In this document: piece by piece, positions 16,588 to 23,615 of the stretch
Numbering within the stretch: the first letter of the stretch is position 1
Layout of the letters: every line of letters begins with the position of its first letter
Assembly (NCBI GenBank): GCA_002304835.1
Contig: DBPK01000023.1
Coordinates: 966 to 35,235, forward strand
DNA: 34,270 nt
Direction of reading: 5' to 3'
Origin: Firmicutes bacterium UBA1422
GTDB taxonomy: Bacteria; Bacillota; Clostridia; Peptostreptococcales; Anaerovoracaceae
Position numbers and translations under genes: made by a program
The notes under the pieces: generated by a model
The model's database searches: none
Seen by the model: only the letters and a program-made list of their open reading frames with translations
What the model was told of the DNA's origin: nothing

Positions 16588-16603
16588 GAAAAAGGTGAAG
16601 GAA

Positions 16604-17995
16604 ATGCCGGATAAAAGAATCATAATAAAAGAATCGCCCGGGCAAATCAAAATGAACGAGTTAAATGATCAAATGGTCCGCATTATAAAAAAGGATTTTT
16701 CGGGGCATATAAAAAGCGGCAGAGAACTGGCGGCATATGTGGCATCGGCAACTGCTGAATATAACGGAAAACTTCCCATCTATGTCATGTATATGCCTAA
16801 ACTTTTCACAGAAAAGGAAGCGGATTTTCTTAAGCACACTGCAGAGACCATGCACGGCATCCTGAAGAGAATGATAGAGGAATATATAAAGAACCCGGAA
16901 TACAGATCTCTTTTCGGGTTTTCCAAACAGGCAGAGGAACTCATATTGACACCGTCATTCTATGACAGTCTGCTGCCCATGGCCAGAGTGGATATTTTTT
17001 TGAACGAAGAAGACATGTCCTTTAAATTTTGCGAATTCAACGCCGATGGAAGTAGCGGAATGAATGAAGACAGGGAGTTCGTGAACGGATTCAAAGACAC
17101 GCTTTTATATAAGGAGCTCAGCAAAGACTACAGATTAAAGCCCTATGAACTTTTTGACACATGGTGTGAAACGGTAAAAAGGATCTACGGTACCTATAAA
17201 AACAGAGTGCCGGATCCAAGAATAGGAATAGTTGATTTTACAGAAAAGGGTTGTTCTCCTGAAGAGTTCATTGCATTCAAAGAAGCTTTCATAAGAAACG
17301 GGATGGATGCTGTGATCTGTGAGATAAGAGATATGAGATATAAGGATGGCATACTATATGATAGTGAAGACAGAAGGATCGATATAGTATACAGAAGGGC
17401 AGTGACCAGAGACGTCCTGGAGAACAGTGACGAAATAAAAGATTTTCTTGCGGCGGTGAAAGACGGAAATGTTTGTCTGATCGGCAGCTTTGCAACACAG
17501 GTAATACATGATAAAATAGCCTTTGTGAATCTGCACCTGAAAGAGACCCAAAGCTTTCTGACCGGGGAGCAGAATGATTTTGTAAGAGAGCATGTCCCCT
17601 ATACGGCGGAACTGAAAAAAGAAAAAACAGATATCGACGAGATAATAGAGACAAAGGACAAATGGCTTATAAAGCCCAGAGACTCTTACGGAGCGGTGGA
17701 TATTTATGCGGGAAACAAATTCAAAATAGATGAGTGGGCAGGAATAATAAAAAAGCATGAGGGATCTGATTTCCTGGTACAGGAATTCTGCACTCCATAC
17801 AGGACTGTTAATCTTGATTGCCAGCTAAAGGAACCACGATTCATAAATTACAGCAATTTGACAGGCCTTTTCCTCTATGATGGCAAATTCAGCGGAGCCT
17901 ATTCCAGGATATCAGATGACACCATCATAGCCGAGCAGTATGATGAAAACGATATTGGATCCTACGTGATCCGGGCACATAGTCAAAGAATATAA
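16604..17995 (+). CDS. ATP-grasp ligase, glutathionylspermidine-synthase-like
   Basis: This protein of 463 residues has an N-terminal region resembling glutathionylspermidine synthase/circularly permuted ATP-grasp proteins: FKFCEFNADGSSGMNEDREF at about 140-160 and a DIVYRRAV segment near 255. The ATP-grasp part contains WLIKPRDSYGAVDIYAG at about 352-368 and DFLVQEFCTPY. Such enzymes form amide bonds through an acyl-phosphate. Directly after gshA, it is the obvious candidate to ligate gamma-Glu-Cys to a second partner, making glutathione or another thiol; the acceptor cannot be read from sequence. I chose ATG 16604 with AAGGTG six bases upstream; a GTG at 16595 sits within that site. Confidence 0.75.
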   Translation: MPDKRIIIKESPGQIKMNELNDQMVRIIKKDFSGHIKSGRELAAYVASATAEYNGKLPIYVMYMPKLFTEKEADFLKHTAETMHGILKRMIEEYIKNPEYRSLFGFSKQAEELILTPSFYDSLLPMARVDIFLNEEDMSFKFCEFNADGSSGMNEDREFVNGFKDTLLYKELSKDYRLKPYELFDTWCETVKRIYGTYKNRVPDPRIGIVDFTEKGCSPEEFIAFKEAFIRNGMDAVICEIRDMRYKDGILYDSEDRRIDIVYRRAVTRDVLENSDEIKDFLAAVKDGNVCLIGSFATQVIHDKIAFVNLHLKETQSFLTGEQNDFVREHVPYTAELKKEKTDIDEIIETKDKWLIKPRDSYGAVDIYAGNKFKIDEWAGIIKKHEGSDFLVQEFCTPYRTVNLDCQLKEPRFINYSNLTGLFLYDGKFSGAYSRISDDTIIAEQYDENDIGSYVIRAHSQRI

Positions 17996-18014
17996 GCTGA
18001 AAGGAGCATACTCA

Positions 18015-18665
18015 ATGAAGCAGATAATGATAAAAGGGGTGCACAACACGGGCAAAACCACCACTGTTACAGCAGTTATAAAAGAGCTGATAAAACGCGG
18101 GTATACGGTTGGATCGGTGAAGGACATACACTTTGTTGGATTCGCCATAGATGAAGAGGGAACAGACACATGGAAGCATGCCCGTGCCGGGGCCACCACA
18201 GTGACGGCAAGGGGTCTTGAAGAAACCGATATAATCCATAAGAAAAAACTTGATCTTGAGAGTATACTTTGCCAGTATGATCAGGACTATCTGGTAATAG
18301 AAGGCGACCCCGGAGCATATTGCCCAAACATAGTTACCGGAGAAAAAACAGAAGATCTTGACGAAAGAATGGATGGAAGAACTATAGCTTTTTCGGGCAT
18401 AATAGGAGAAAAGATGCAAAGCTACAAAGGACTGCCCGTATTAAATAACAAAAAAGATATAAAAAAAATGGTTGATTTGATTGAAAAGGAGGTAAAAAGA
18501 ATGGCAGAAGAAAGAAAGGAAACTGAAGTCAAAATGTATTTTGACGATAAGGAAGTCCCCATGGTCCCATTTGTTGAAGCAATAATAAAAGGCAGTATAA
18601 TGGGCATCGCAAAAGAACTCAAAGGATACGAAGATGGTTGTGAGGTCAAAATAATAACTAAATAA
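18015..18665 (+). CDS. mobB: MobB-like molybdopterin-guanine dinucleotide biosynthesis protein
   Basis: This 216-residue GTP-binding protein has its P-loop GVHNTGKTT at residues 8-16. The MobB signature continues with GSVKDIHFVGFAIDEEGTDT, WKHARAGA and LVIEGDPG. MobB assists MobA in attaching GMP to molybdopterin. The C-terminal 45 residues (VPMVPFVEAIIKGSIMGIAKELKG) form a small extra domain often seen in anaerobe MobB-like proteins. AAAGGAG precedes the start by eight bases. It is the last gene of the row, 19 bases after the ATP-grasp gene. Its presence next to many SUOX-like modules is the main sequence link between this locus and molybdenum-cofactor metabolism. No mobA, moaA or moeA is in the window. 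Confidence 0.85.
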   Translation: MKQIMIKGVHNTGKTTTVTAVIKELIKRGYTVGSVKDIHFVGFAIDEEGTDTWKHARAGATTVTARGLEETDIIHKKKLDLESILCQYDQDYLVIEGDPGAYCPNIVTGEKTEDLDERMDGRTIAFSGIIGEKMQSYKGLPVLNNKKDIKKMVDLIEKEVKRMAEERKETEVKMYFDDKEVPMVPFVEAIIKGSIMGIAKELKGYEDGCEVKIITK

Positions 18666-18670
18666 CCAAG

Positions 18671-18756
18671 AAGAATTTTCCGAATTCTTAGATCAACCAA
18701 TGATCTTAACTACCACATGTTGTAAATGTGGTTTTAAGGTGACAATGTATTCACCT
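18671..18756 (+). other. Four consecutive small hairpins between mobB and the pilin promoter
   Basis: Inverted repeats follow one another: AAGAATT/AATTCTT (18671-18689), AGATCA/TGATCT (18690-18706), ACCACAT/ATGTGGT followed by TTT (18712-18735) and AGGTGA/TCACCT (18737-18756). The third is a plausible weak terminator for the upstream operon. Together they give a structured 86-base tract. I matched it to no known riboswitch class; it lies upstream of the pilin promoter, so it is probably in the 3' region of the mobB transcript. Confidence 0.45.
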
Positions 18757-18794
18757 AAATTATTCTCCTATTTACAGAAAAATACAAAAAGAAG

Positions 18795-18822
18795 TTGTAA
18801 TTATGGGAGAATATGCTAAAAT
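18795..18822 (+). promoter_or_regulatory. Promoter of the type IV pilus operon
   Basis: TTGTAA (18795-18800), a 16-base spacer and TAAAAT (18817-18822), with TGC directly before it as an extended -10. The predicted start is near 18829, giving a short leader that contains AGGAGG at 18852-18857. Confidence 0.65.
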
Positions 18823-18864
18823 AACAATACAATAATCAGTATTGGGAAAACAGGAGGGAAGTAA

Positions 18865-19268
18865 ATGTATAACTCACTAATGAAGAGAAAGAACAGTGTG
18901 ATGAAAAAAACCGTAAAGGTTTCACACTGGTCGAGGTTATCGTGGTACTTGTTATTCTGGCCATACTGGCGGCGATCTTGATCCCGTCCATGGTAGGCTG
19001 GATAGACAAGGCAAACCAGAAGACAGTCGTAGCTGAAGCAAGAGCCGCATTGCTGGCATGTCAGACACTGGCATCAGAATCATATGGTGAAACAGGAACT
19101 GCAGCAGTTGTTCCTGCGGATGCGAAAACATTGGCAGATGTTGACGGAACCATATCAGGTGTTACCTTAAGTGGTGCAAAAGTTACCGGCATGACATATG
19201 CAGGCGGTGACTACACGGCCACATGGAATGGCACGAAGTGGACTGTTGCTAAAACTGCTACACCATAA
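18865..19268 (+). pseudogene. pilA: Major type IV pilin, out of frame at an A7 run (phase-variable, frameshifted or sequencing error)
   Basis: ATG 18865 has AGGAGG seven bases upstream and opens MYNSLMKRKNSVMKK. In that frame translation stops within about 40 codons. One base more in the A-run at 18904-18910 joins it to the frame ending at 19268 and gives KNRKG|FTLVEVIVVLVILAI, a textbook class III prepilin signal with Glu at +5. The mature protein would be about 120 residues: a long hydrophobic N-terminal helix, then a small, mostly Ala/Thr/Gly domain with one cysteine. The pilin frame has no ATG, GTG or TTG start before the signal. As the first gene of the cluster, next to prepilin peptidase, it should be the main pilus subunit. 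Slipped-strand phase variation, transcriptional slippage at the A-run, or a one-base read error could all explain the sequence. Confidence 0.8.
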
Positions 19269-19276
19269 CCACAACT

Positions 19277-19314
19277 GAACAGGGCCGGAGGAGTTTTCTG
19301 CTTCGGCCCTGTTC
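19277..19314 (+). terminator. Strong hairpin after the pilin gene (partial terminator or processing site)
   Basis: GAACAGGGCCG (19277-19287) pairs with CGGCCCTGTTC (19304-19314), an 11-base GC-rich stem, followed by AAAATG rather than a T-run. Lacking the U-tract, it is more likely to stabilise the pilin mRNA or let only part of transcription pass, which would keep pilin in excess over the assembly proteins. Confidence 0.55.
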
Positions 19315-19361
19315 AAAATGACTAAATGGCAGGACAGAATCTATTGGGGGAAAACTGAAAT

Positions 19362-20132
19362 ATGATCTGGGTGGCGTATGCAGTAATATACGGGGTGATA
19401 TTCCTGGCAGGGATCTGCATCGGAAGTTTCCTTAATGTCTTGATATATCGCATACCCCTTGGAATAAATGTAGCGAAAGGCCGTTCCTTTTGCCCCGAAT
19501 GCAAAAAAAAATTACAGGCAAAAGATTTGGTGCCCCTTTTAAGCTTTTTTGTGCTGAGGGGTTCTTGTCGTTTTTGCGGACAAAAGATTTCCCGGCGATA
19601 TCCGGCAGTCGAATTTCTTGGAGGCATGCTTGCGGTGGCATCTTTGTACTTTTTCTGGCTTACTTGGCAGGCGCTTCTTGTTTATGCTGCCGTCTGCATA
19701 CTTTTGGTCATAGCATTTATTGACATAGATACCAGGGAGATACCTGACAGGCTCAACATAGCCCTGTTTGTTCTGGCTCTGATTTCAGTTTTTCTTTTTC
19801 CGGATATCACTGTTATTGAAAGGGTCATCGGATTTTTTGAAATTTCTCTTCCCATGCTGCTCCTTAACCTTATGATCAAGGACAGTTTCGGGGGAGGCGA
19901 TATAAAACTATGTGCTGCCTGTGGCTTTCTGCTTGGATATAAAGCCATGTTGGTGGGCGCATTCCTGGGGATACTTACGGGAGGCATATATGCCATATGG
20001 CTCTTGATCTCCGGAACAAAAAGCAGGAAAGATCATTTTGCCTTCGGACCTTTTCTGAGTTTTGGTTTGATTGTGGCTCTCTATGCAGGCACGATCATAT
20101 GGGACAGTTATCTTGAAATTTTTATGTTTTGA
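19362..20132 (+). CDS. pilD: Prepilin peptidase / N-methyltransferase
   Basis: This 256-residue polytopic membrane protein of the A24 aspartyl protease family has an N-terminal GSFLNVLIYRIP motif. It is followed by a cytoplasmic loop with two cysteine pairs (CPEC, CRFC) that bind zinc in bifunctional enzymes. The catalytic aspartates lie in IDIDTREIPD and FGGGDIKL. It cleaves the leader after glycine and methylates the new N terminus of the pilins encoded around it. The GGGGG-containing ribosome site precedes the start. Length is normal. Confidence 0.92.
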   Translation: MIWVAYAVIYGVIFLAGICIGSFLNVLIYRIPLGINVAKGRSFCPECKKKLQAKDLVPLLSFFVLRGSCRFCGQKISRRYPAVEFLGGMLAVASLYFFWLTWQALLVYAAVCILLVIAFIDIDTREIPDRLNIALFVLALISVFLFPDITVIERVIGFFEISLPMLLLNLMIKDSFGGGDIKLCAACGFLLGYKAMLVGAFLGILTGGIYAIWLLISGTKSRKDHFAFGPFLSFGLIVALYAGTIIWDSYLEIFMF

Positions 20133-20155
20133 TTTTCTATTAAGGGAGGGTTTAA

Positions 20156-21361
20156 GTGCCGCTTTATGAATACAGTGCAGCAAAAATCAACGGCAGAAGC
20201 ATAAGGGGCAAGAAGCAGGCCGGTAATTTTGCGGAACTCAGAGCACAGCTGGAAGAAGACGGGCTTTATCTCGTCAATTATAAAGAAGCAGACAAGGGAG
20301 AACAGGGGAAGCAGCTAAAAGCAAAACAGCTTTCCGAGTTTTGCCGGGAGCTGGGGATGATGATAGGATCGGGAGTTCCCCTCATCAAAGCTTTGAATGT
20401 GATGATCCAGAGAGATGTGCATCCAAAGATGAAAAAAGTATATACTAAGCTGCATCAGGGCCTGCAAAGAGGACTTATGCTTTCCGAGGCAATGGAAGAA
20501 CAGGGCAAAACCTTTCCGGAGCTGCTGATCAATATGTATAAGGCCAGTGAAGCCAGCGGAGGGATGGAGGAAACCTCCCGTAAGATGGCCCAGCATTATG
20601 AGAAATCTTACAAGCTGAAGCAAAAGGTCCGTTCAGCCATGATATACCCGATCATTCTGGTCATAGTGACATTTATAGTACTTATGGTAGTTTTCCTTCT
20701 TCTGCTCCCCAAGTTCTTCACCCTTTTTGAACAGTTTGATTCCCAGATACCGGCAATAACAATGTTCATGATAAACTTGAGTCACGGACTGCAGGATAAC
20801 TGGCTTTATGTTCTGATAGCTGTGCTTATGGCGATTGCCGCATTCAGAGCATTCATGCAGCTGGACAAAGTCAAAACAAAAGTACACAAGTTTTACCTTA
20901 AAACACCCAAGATCGGTAAACTGCTCAGGACCATATATACCGCCAGATTCGCAAGGACACTTTGTTCGTGCTATTCCAGCGGAATATCGATGATAAGTGC
21001 CCTGGAGAATACCAGAGATACAGTGGGCAACAAATATATCGCATCCCAGTTCGAAAACATGATCAATGATGTGAGAAACGGAGAGAACCTCTCTTTAGCC
21101 ATATCAAAAGTCAAAGGGCTCGATCCCAAACTGGCGGCCAGCGTTATGATAGGAGAAGAGACAGGAAGGCTGGACCAGATGCTGGATGATACGGCGGATT
21201 CCTTTGACTTTGAGGCGGACATAGCACTGCAGAAATTGACCGCCACCGTGGAGCCGCTTCTCATTGTTGTAATGGCTGTAGTAATAGGTAGCGTAATGAT
21301 ATCGGTTATACTTCCGCTCCCCACACTGTACAATTCAGTGGGCGGTGCCGGCGGAATGTAA
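20156..21361 (+). CDS. pilC: Type IV pilus inner platform protein PilC
   Basis: This 401-residue membrane protein of the GspF/PilC family starts with GTG after AAGGGAGG. The family opening MPLYEYSAAKINGRSIRGK is followed by two GspF domains at about 60-183 and 260-385. Each has a cytoplasmic helical bundle (FCRELGMMIGSGVPLIKAL; FARTLCSCYSSGISMISAL) and there are three transmembrane helices in all. The GEETGRLDQML motif near 345 is typical. PilC is the membrane platform that the PilB and PilT motors turn to add or remove pilins. Confidence 0.93.
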   Translation: MPLYEYSAAKINGRSIRGKKQAGNFAELRAQLEEDGLYLVNYKEADKGEQGKQLKAKQLSEFCRELGMMIGSGVPLIKALNVMIQRDVHPKMKKVYTKLHQGLQRGLMLSEAMEEQGKTFPELLINMYKASEASGGMEETSRKMAQHYEKSYKLKQKVRSAMIYPIILVIVTFIVLMVVFLLLLPKFFTLFEQFDSQIPAITMFMINLSHGLQDNWLYVLIAVLMAIAAFRAFMQLDKVKTKVHKFYLKTPKIGKLLRTIYTARFARTLCSCYSSGISMISALENTRDTVGNKYIASQFENMINDVRNGENLSLAISKVKGLDPKLAASVMIGEETGRLDQMLDDTADSFDFEADIALQKLTATVEPLLIVVMAVVIGSVMISVILPLPTLYNSVGGAGGM

Positions 21362-21382
21362 TAAATAATAATGAGGTGACCA

Positions 21383-22276
21383 ATGGATACATCAATATAC
21401 ATTTCCAACACAAAAATTCAGTTTGTCTGTGGACAAGAAAAAAAAAGCGGGATATCCGTCAGCGCCTTCAAAACTGTTGAACTGCCAGAAGAGACCATAA
21501 TAAACGGCGTGATAGTCAACGAGGGAAGATTTGATGAAGCTTTTCAAAAGATCACAGAGGCACATCCGGCCCGGGGTGGAATGAGCAAGGTAAGGCTTAC
21601 CATAGGCAGCGGGCAGGCTCTTGTAAAGGCAAAAAAGATACCTAAGATGTCAGAAGCCAAGGTCTTTCAGTGGATGAAGGGCGAGTTTGCAGAGGGAGAA
21701 TCAGAAGATGAGGAGTATCTGTATGACTATGAGATAATGGATATAAGAAAGGATGGTGACGTTGCCCTCCTTTGTGCCATAAAAAAGTCCATGCTGGACA
21801 GCTATATGAACATATTCAGGGATGCGGACATTTCACTTTCATGTATAGATATAGGACTTAACAGTCAGGCCAAGCTTATACATAAAATGCCTGCCACAGA
21901 AGGGAAGACATTTCTTGTGCTGACCATAGACGGCAATATGATGGATACGGTGCTATATATAAACGGACTTTTTGCTGTGTCCAACAGGAGCAGGATATTA
22001 AGTGAGAGAGGCAGCAGTGATCTTGGAGAAGAAGTCGCACGTACCGTTTCAGGAATGATACAGTTCAATCATGCCCAGAAAAACGAACAGAGTATCGAGA
22101 GTATTTATATGTGCGGGTTCAGGCCTGATGAAGATACTGTCAAAGAATATGTTTCCGGAGCATACAGCCTTGTGCTGAGAAACTTAAAAGATGATGCGGA
22201 TATAATAGAAGTTTATGATCAGGATTTTGATCCAGATGATTATCTTTATGCTGTAGGGAATCTTATAAGAGAGTGA
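21383..22276 (+). CDS. pilM: PilM-like actin-fold pilus assembly protein
   Basis: This 297-residue soluble protein, placed between pilC and pilN, has the PilM layout. The opening strand MDTSIYISNTKIQFV and a VKAKKIPKMSE segment lead to LSCIDIGLNSQAKLIHKM around residue 150, then VLTIDGNMMDTVLYINGLF, which resembles the second phosphate-binding strand of actin-fold ATPases. PilM sits on the cytoplasmic face and recruits the N terminus of PilN. It is a little shorter than typical PilM. It overlaps the GTG alternative start of pilN, consistent with coupled translation. Confidence 0.8.
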   Translation: MDTSIYISNTKIQFVCGQEKKSGISVSAFKTVELPEETIINGVIVNEGRFDEAFQKITEAHPARGGMSKVRLTIGSGQALVKAKKIPKMSEAKVFQWMKGEFAEGESEDEEYLYDYEIMDIRKDGDVALLCAIKKSMLDSYMNIFRDADISLSCIDIGLNSQAKLIHKMPATEGKTFLVLTIDGNMMDTVLYINGLFAVSNRSRILSERGSSDLGEEVARTVSGMIQFNHAQKNEQSIESIYMCGFRPDEDTVKEYVSGAYSLVLRNLKDDADIIEVYDQDFDPDDYLYAVGNLIRE

Positions 22277-22284
22277 GGTCACAG

Positions 22285-22854
22285 ATGAAAACAAAACCCA
22301 AAGGAATCAACTTCTATATAAGATATAATCAGGACCCGGGAAAAGAAGCAAAAAAAGCTCTTTACAAAAAAGCATTTTTGCCTCTTGCTGCTGTAGTTCT
22401 TGTCATAATCCTAACTGCCGGCATATTTACAGGAATGGCACTGTTCAAAAAAAATCAGATCGGGGACATGGAATCCTATGTGACAGATCCGGCCAATCTT
22501 CAGAGTTATTCACAAGCAAAGGAAGTGACTGAGGAACGTGATAAGAAGGCGCAGCTTTATTCTCAACTGGAAACTGCATTTAAAAACAGCAATTCATACC
22601 CCAAAGCCACAGAAGAACTTATGGATGGCATAACAGAGAGCCTTTCGGGAGCTTCTCTGCAGAGCAGCGAATTCGATTCTGCCACGGGCAACCTTATCAT
22701 AAATATAAGAGCGTTATCAGTTAGCAGCATACCCTCTGTGGTAGGGGAAATGAGGCAGATGTCACAGTTCTCTGCCGTCGATTATACGGGCTATAACGGC
22801 GAAGGTGACAGTTACAACGCTGCAATAACATGCACAATGAAGATAACACCTTGA
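22285..22854 (+). CDS. pilN: PilN-like pilus assembly protein
   Basis: This 189-residue bitopic membrane protein has a short cytoplasmic N terminus containing KGINFYIRYNQ (the INLLP-like PilM-binding motif region), one transmembrane helix at about 35-55, a coiled stretch and a small alpha/beta domain. I prefer ATG 22285 because GAGG lies six bases upstream; a GTG at 22273 also exists. Function is by position and architecture: alignment complex linking PilM to the platform. Confidence 0.75.
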   Translation: MKTKPKGINFYIRYNQDPGKEAKKALYKKAFLPLAAVVLVIILTAGIFTGMALFKKNQIGDMESYVTDPANLQSYSQAKEVTEERDKKAQLYSQLETAFKNSNSYPKATEELMDGITESLSGASLQSSEFDSATGNLIINIRALSVSSIPSVVGEMRQMSQFSAVDYTGYNGEGDSYNAAITCTMKITP

Positions 22855-22865
22855 AGGAGGCTAAC

Positions 22866-23588
22866 ATGCTTGAAAAACTTACAAAAAGAGAAAAAGTTCT
22901 GATATATATAATGATATGCGTCCTGATATTGGCACTGGGTGTGTTTTTCGTGATAAAACCGGCGGTCTCATGGAAAAGTAGCGTAGACAGTAAATATGAA
23001 AAAACAAAGCTTCAGAAAATGGAAATGGAAACCACCATTTCACAGAAACAGACAGCTAAATCAGAAATAAAGGAATACGAAAAAAAGATAAAAAAAATGC
23101 AGAGCAAATTTCTTGAGCCCATGACCAATGATGAAATAGACATCAAAATAACCGGGCTGATAGAAAAAAGCGGGATGACCCCCCAGTCTCTGCAAATAGG
23201 TGCTTCAGACAGCGGAGTCGGAGCCTTCGGAGAGACTGATGAAACCGTAGGTACTGATGGCACAGAGCAGCAGGGAAGCGAAACAGTGGACGGCAGCGGT
23301 ACTGACATGGAGCAAAGCCCGGAAAACAATCAAGAAATATCCCAAGAGCCGGAAAACGTGCCAGAAACCGGGGGAAATGTAACGGTCAACAGTGTAACAG
23401 TATCGGCGGGAGGCGGACTTGTTTCATTCATAAAACTTCTTGCCCTGGTGCAGGAAGAACCGGGAATAAGAGTAAGCTCTTTTTCCATACAAATGGGCGG
23501 AGTCAGTGAGGATGTCATAGGAGCCACTTCTTCGGGCACCTTTACCGCACAGATAGTTTTTGAACTTTATCATACAGCAGATCTATAA
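22866..23588 (+). CDS. pilO: PilO/GspM-like pilus assembly protein
   Basis: This 240-residue bitopic protein has a transmembrane helix at about 13-33, a long lysine/glutamate-rich coiled coil at 40-85, then an acidic low-complexity linker at about 115-165 rich in Gly, Thr, Glu and Gln. It ends with a ferredoxin-like domain (VTVSAGGGLVSFIKLLALV). The start at 22866 has GGAGG upstream; the earlier in-frame ATG at 22830 lies inside pilN. The pattern fits PilO/GspM, partner of PilN. The long acidic linker is unusual. Confidence 0.7.
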   Translation: MLEKLTKREKVLIYIMICVLILALGVFFVIKPAVSWKSSVDSKYEKTKLQKMEMETTISQKQTAKSEIKEYEKKIKKMQSKFLEPMTNDEIDIKITGLIEKSGMTPQSLQIGASDSGVGAFGETDETVGTDGTEQQGSETVDGSGTDMEQSPENNQEISQEPENVPETGGNVTVNSVTVSAGGGLVSFIKLLALVQEEPGIRVSSFSIQMGGVSEDVIGATSSGTFTAQIVFELYHTADL

Positions 23589-23615
23589 AAGATTAAGGCT
23601 GAAAGGAGCATAAAA

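Noticed and set aside
18671..18864. A c-di-GMP riboswitch controlling the pilus operon
   Set aside because: None of the conserved c-di-GMP-I or -II core sequences is recognisable, and the hairpins lie upstream of the predicted pilin promoter.
18942..19268. Pilin starting at the GTG at 18942
   Set aside because: This would remove the prepilin signal and the first eight residues of the mature helix, and it has no ribosome site; the frameshifted full gene explains the sequence better.
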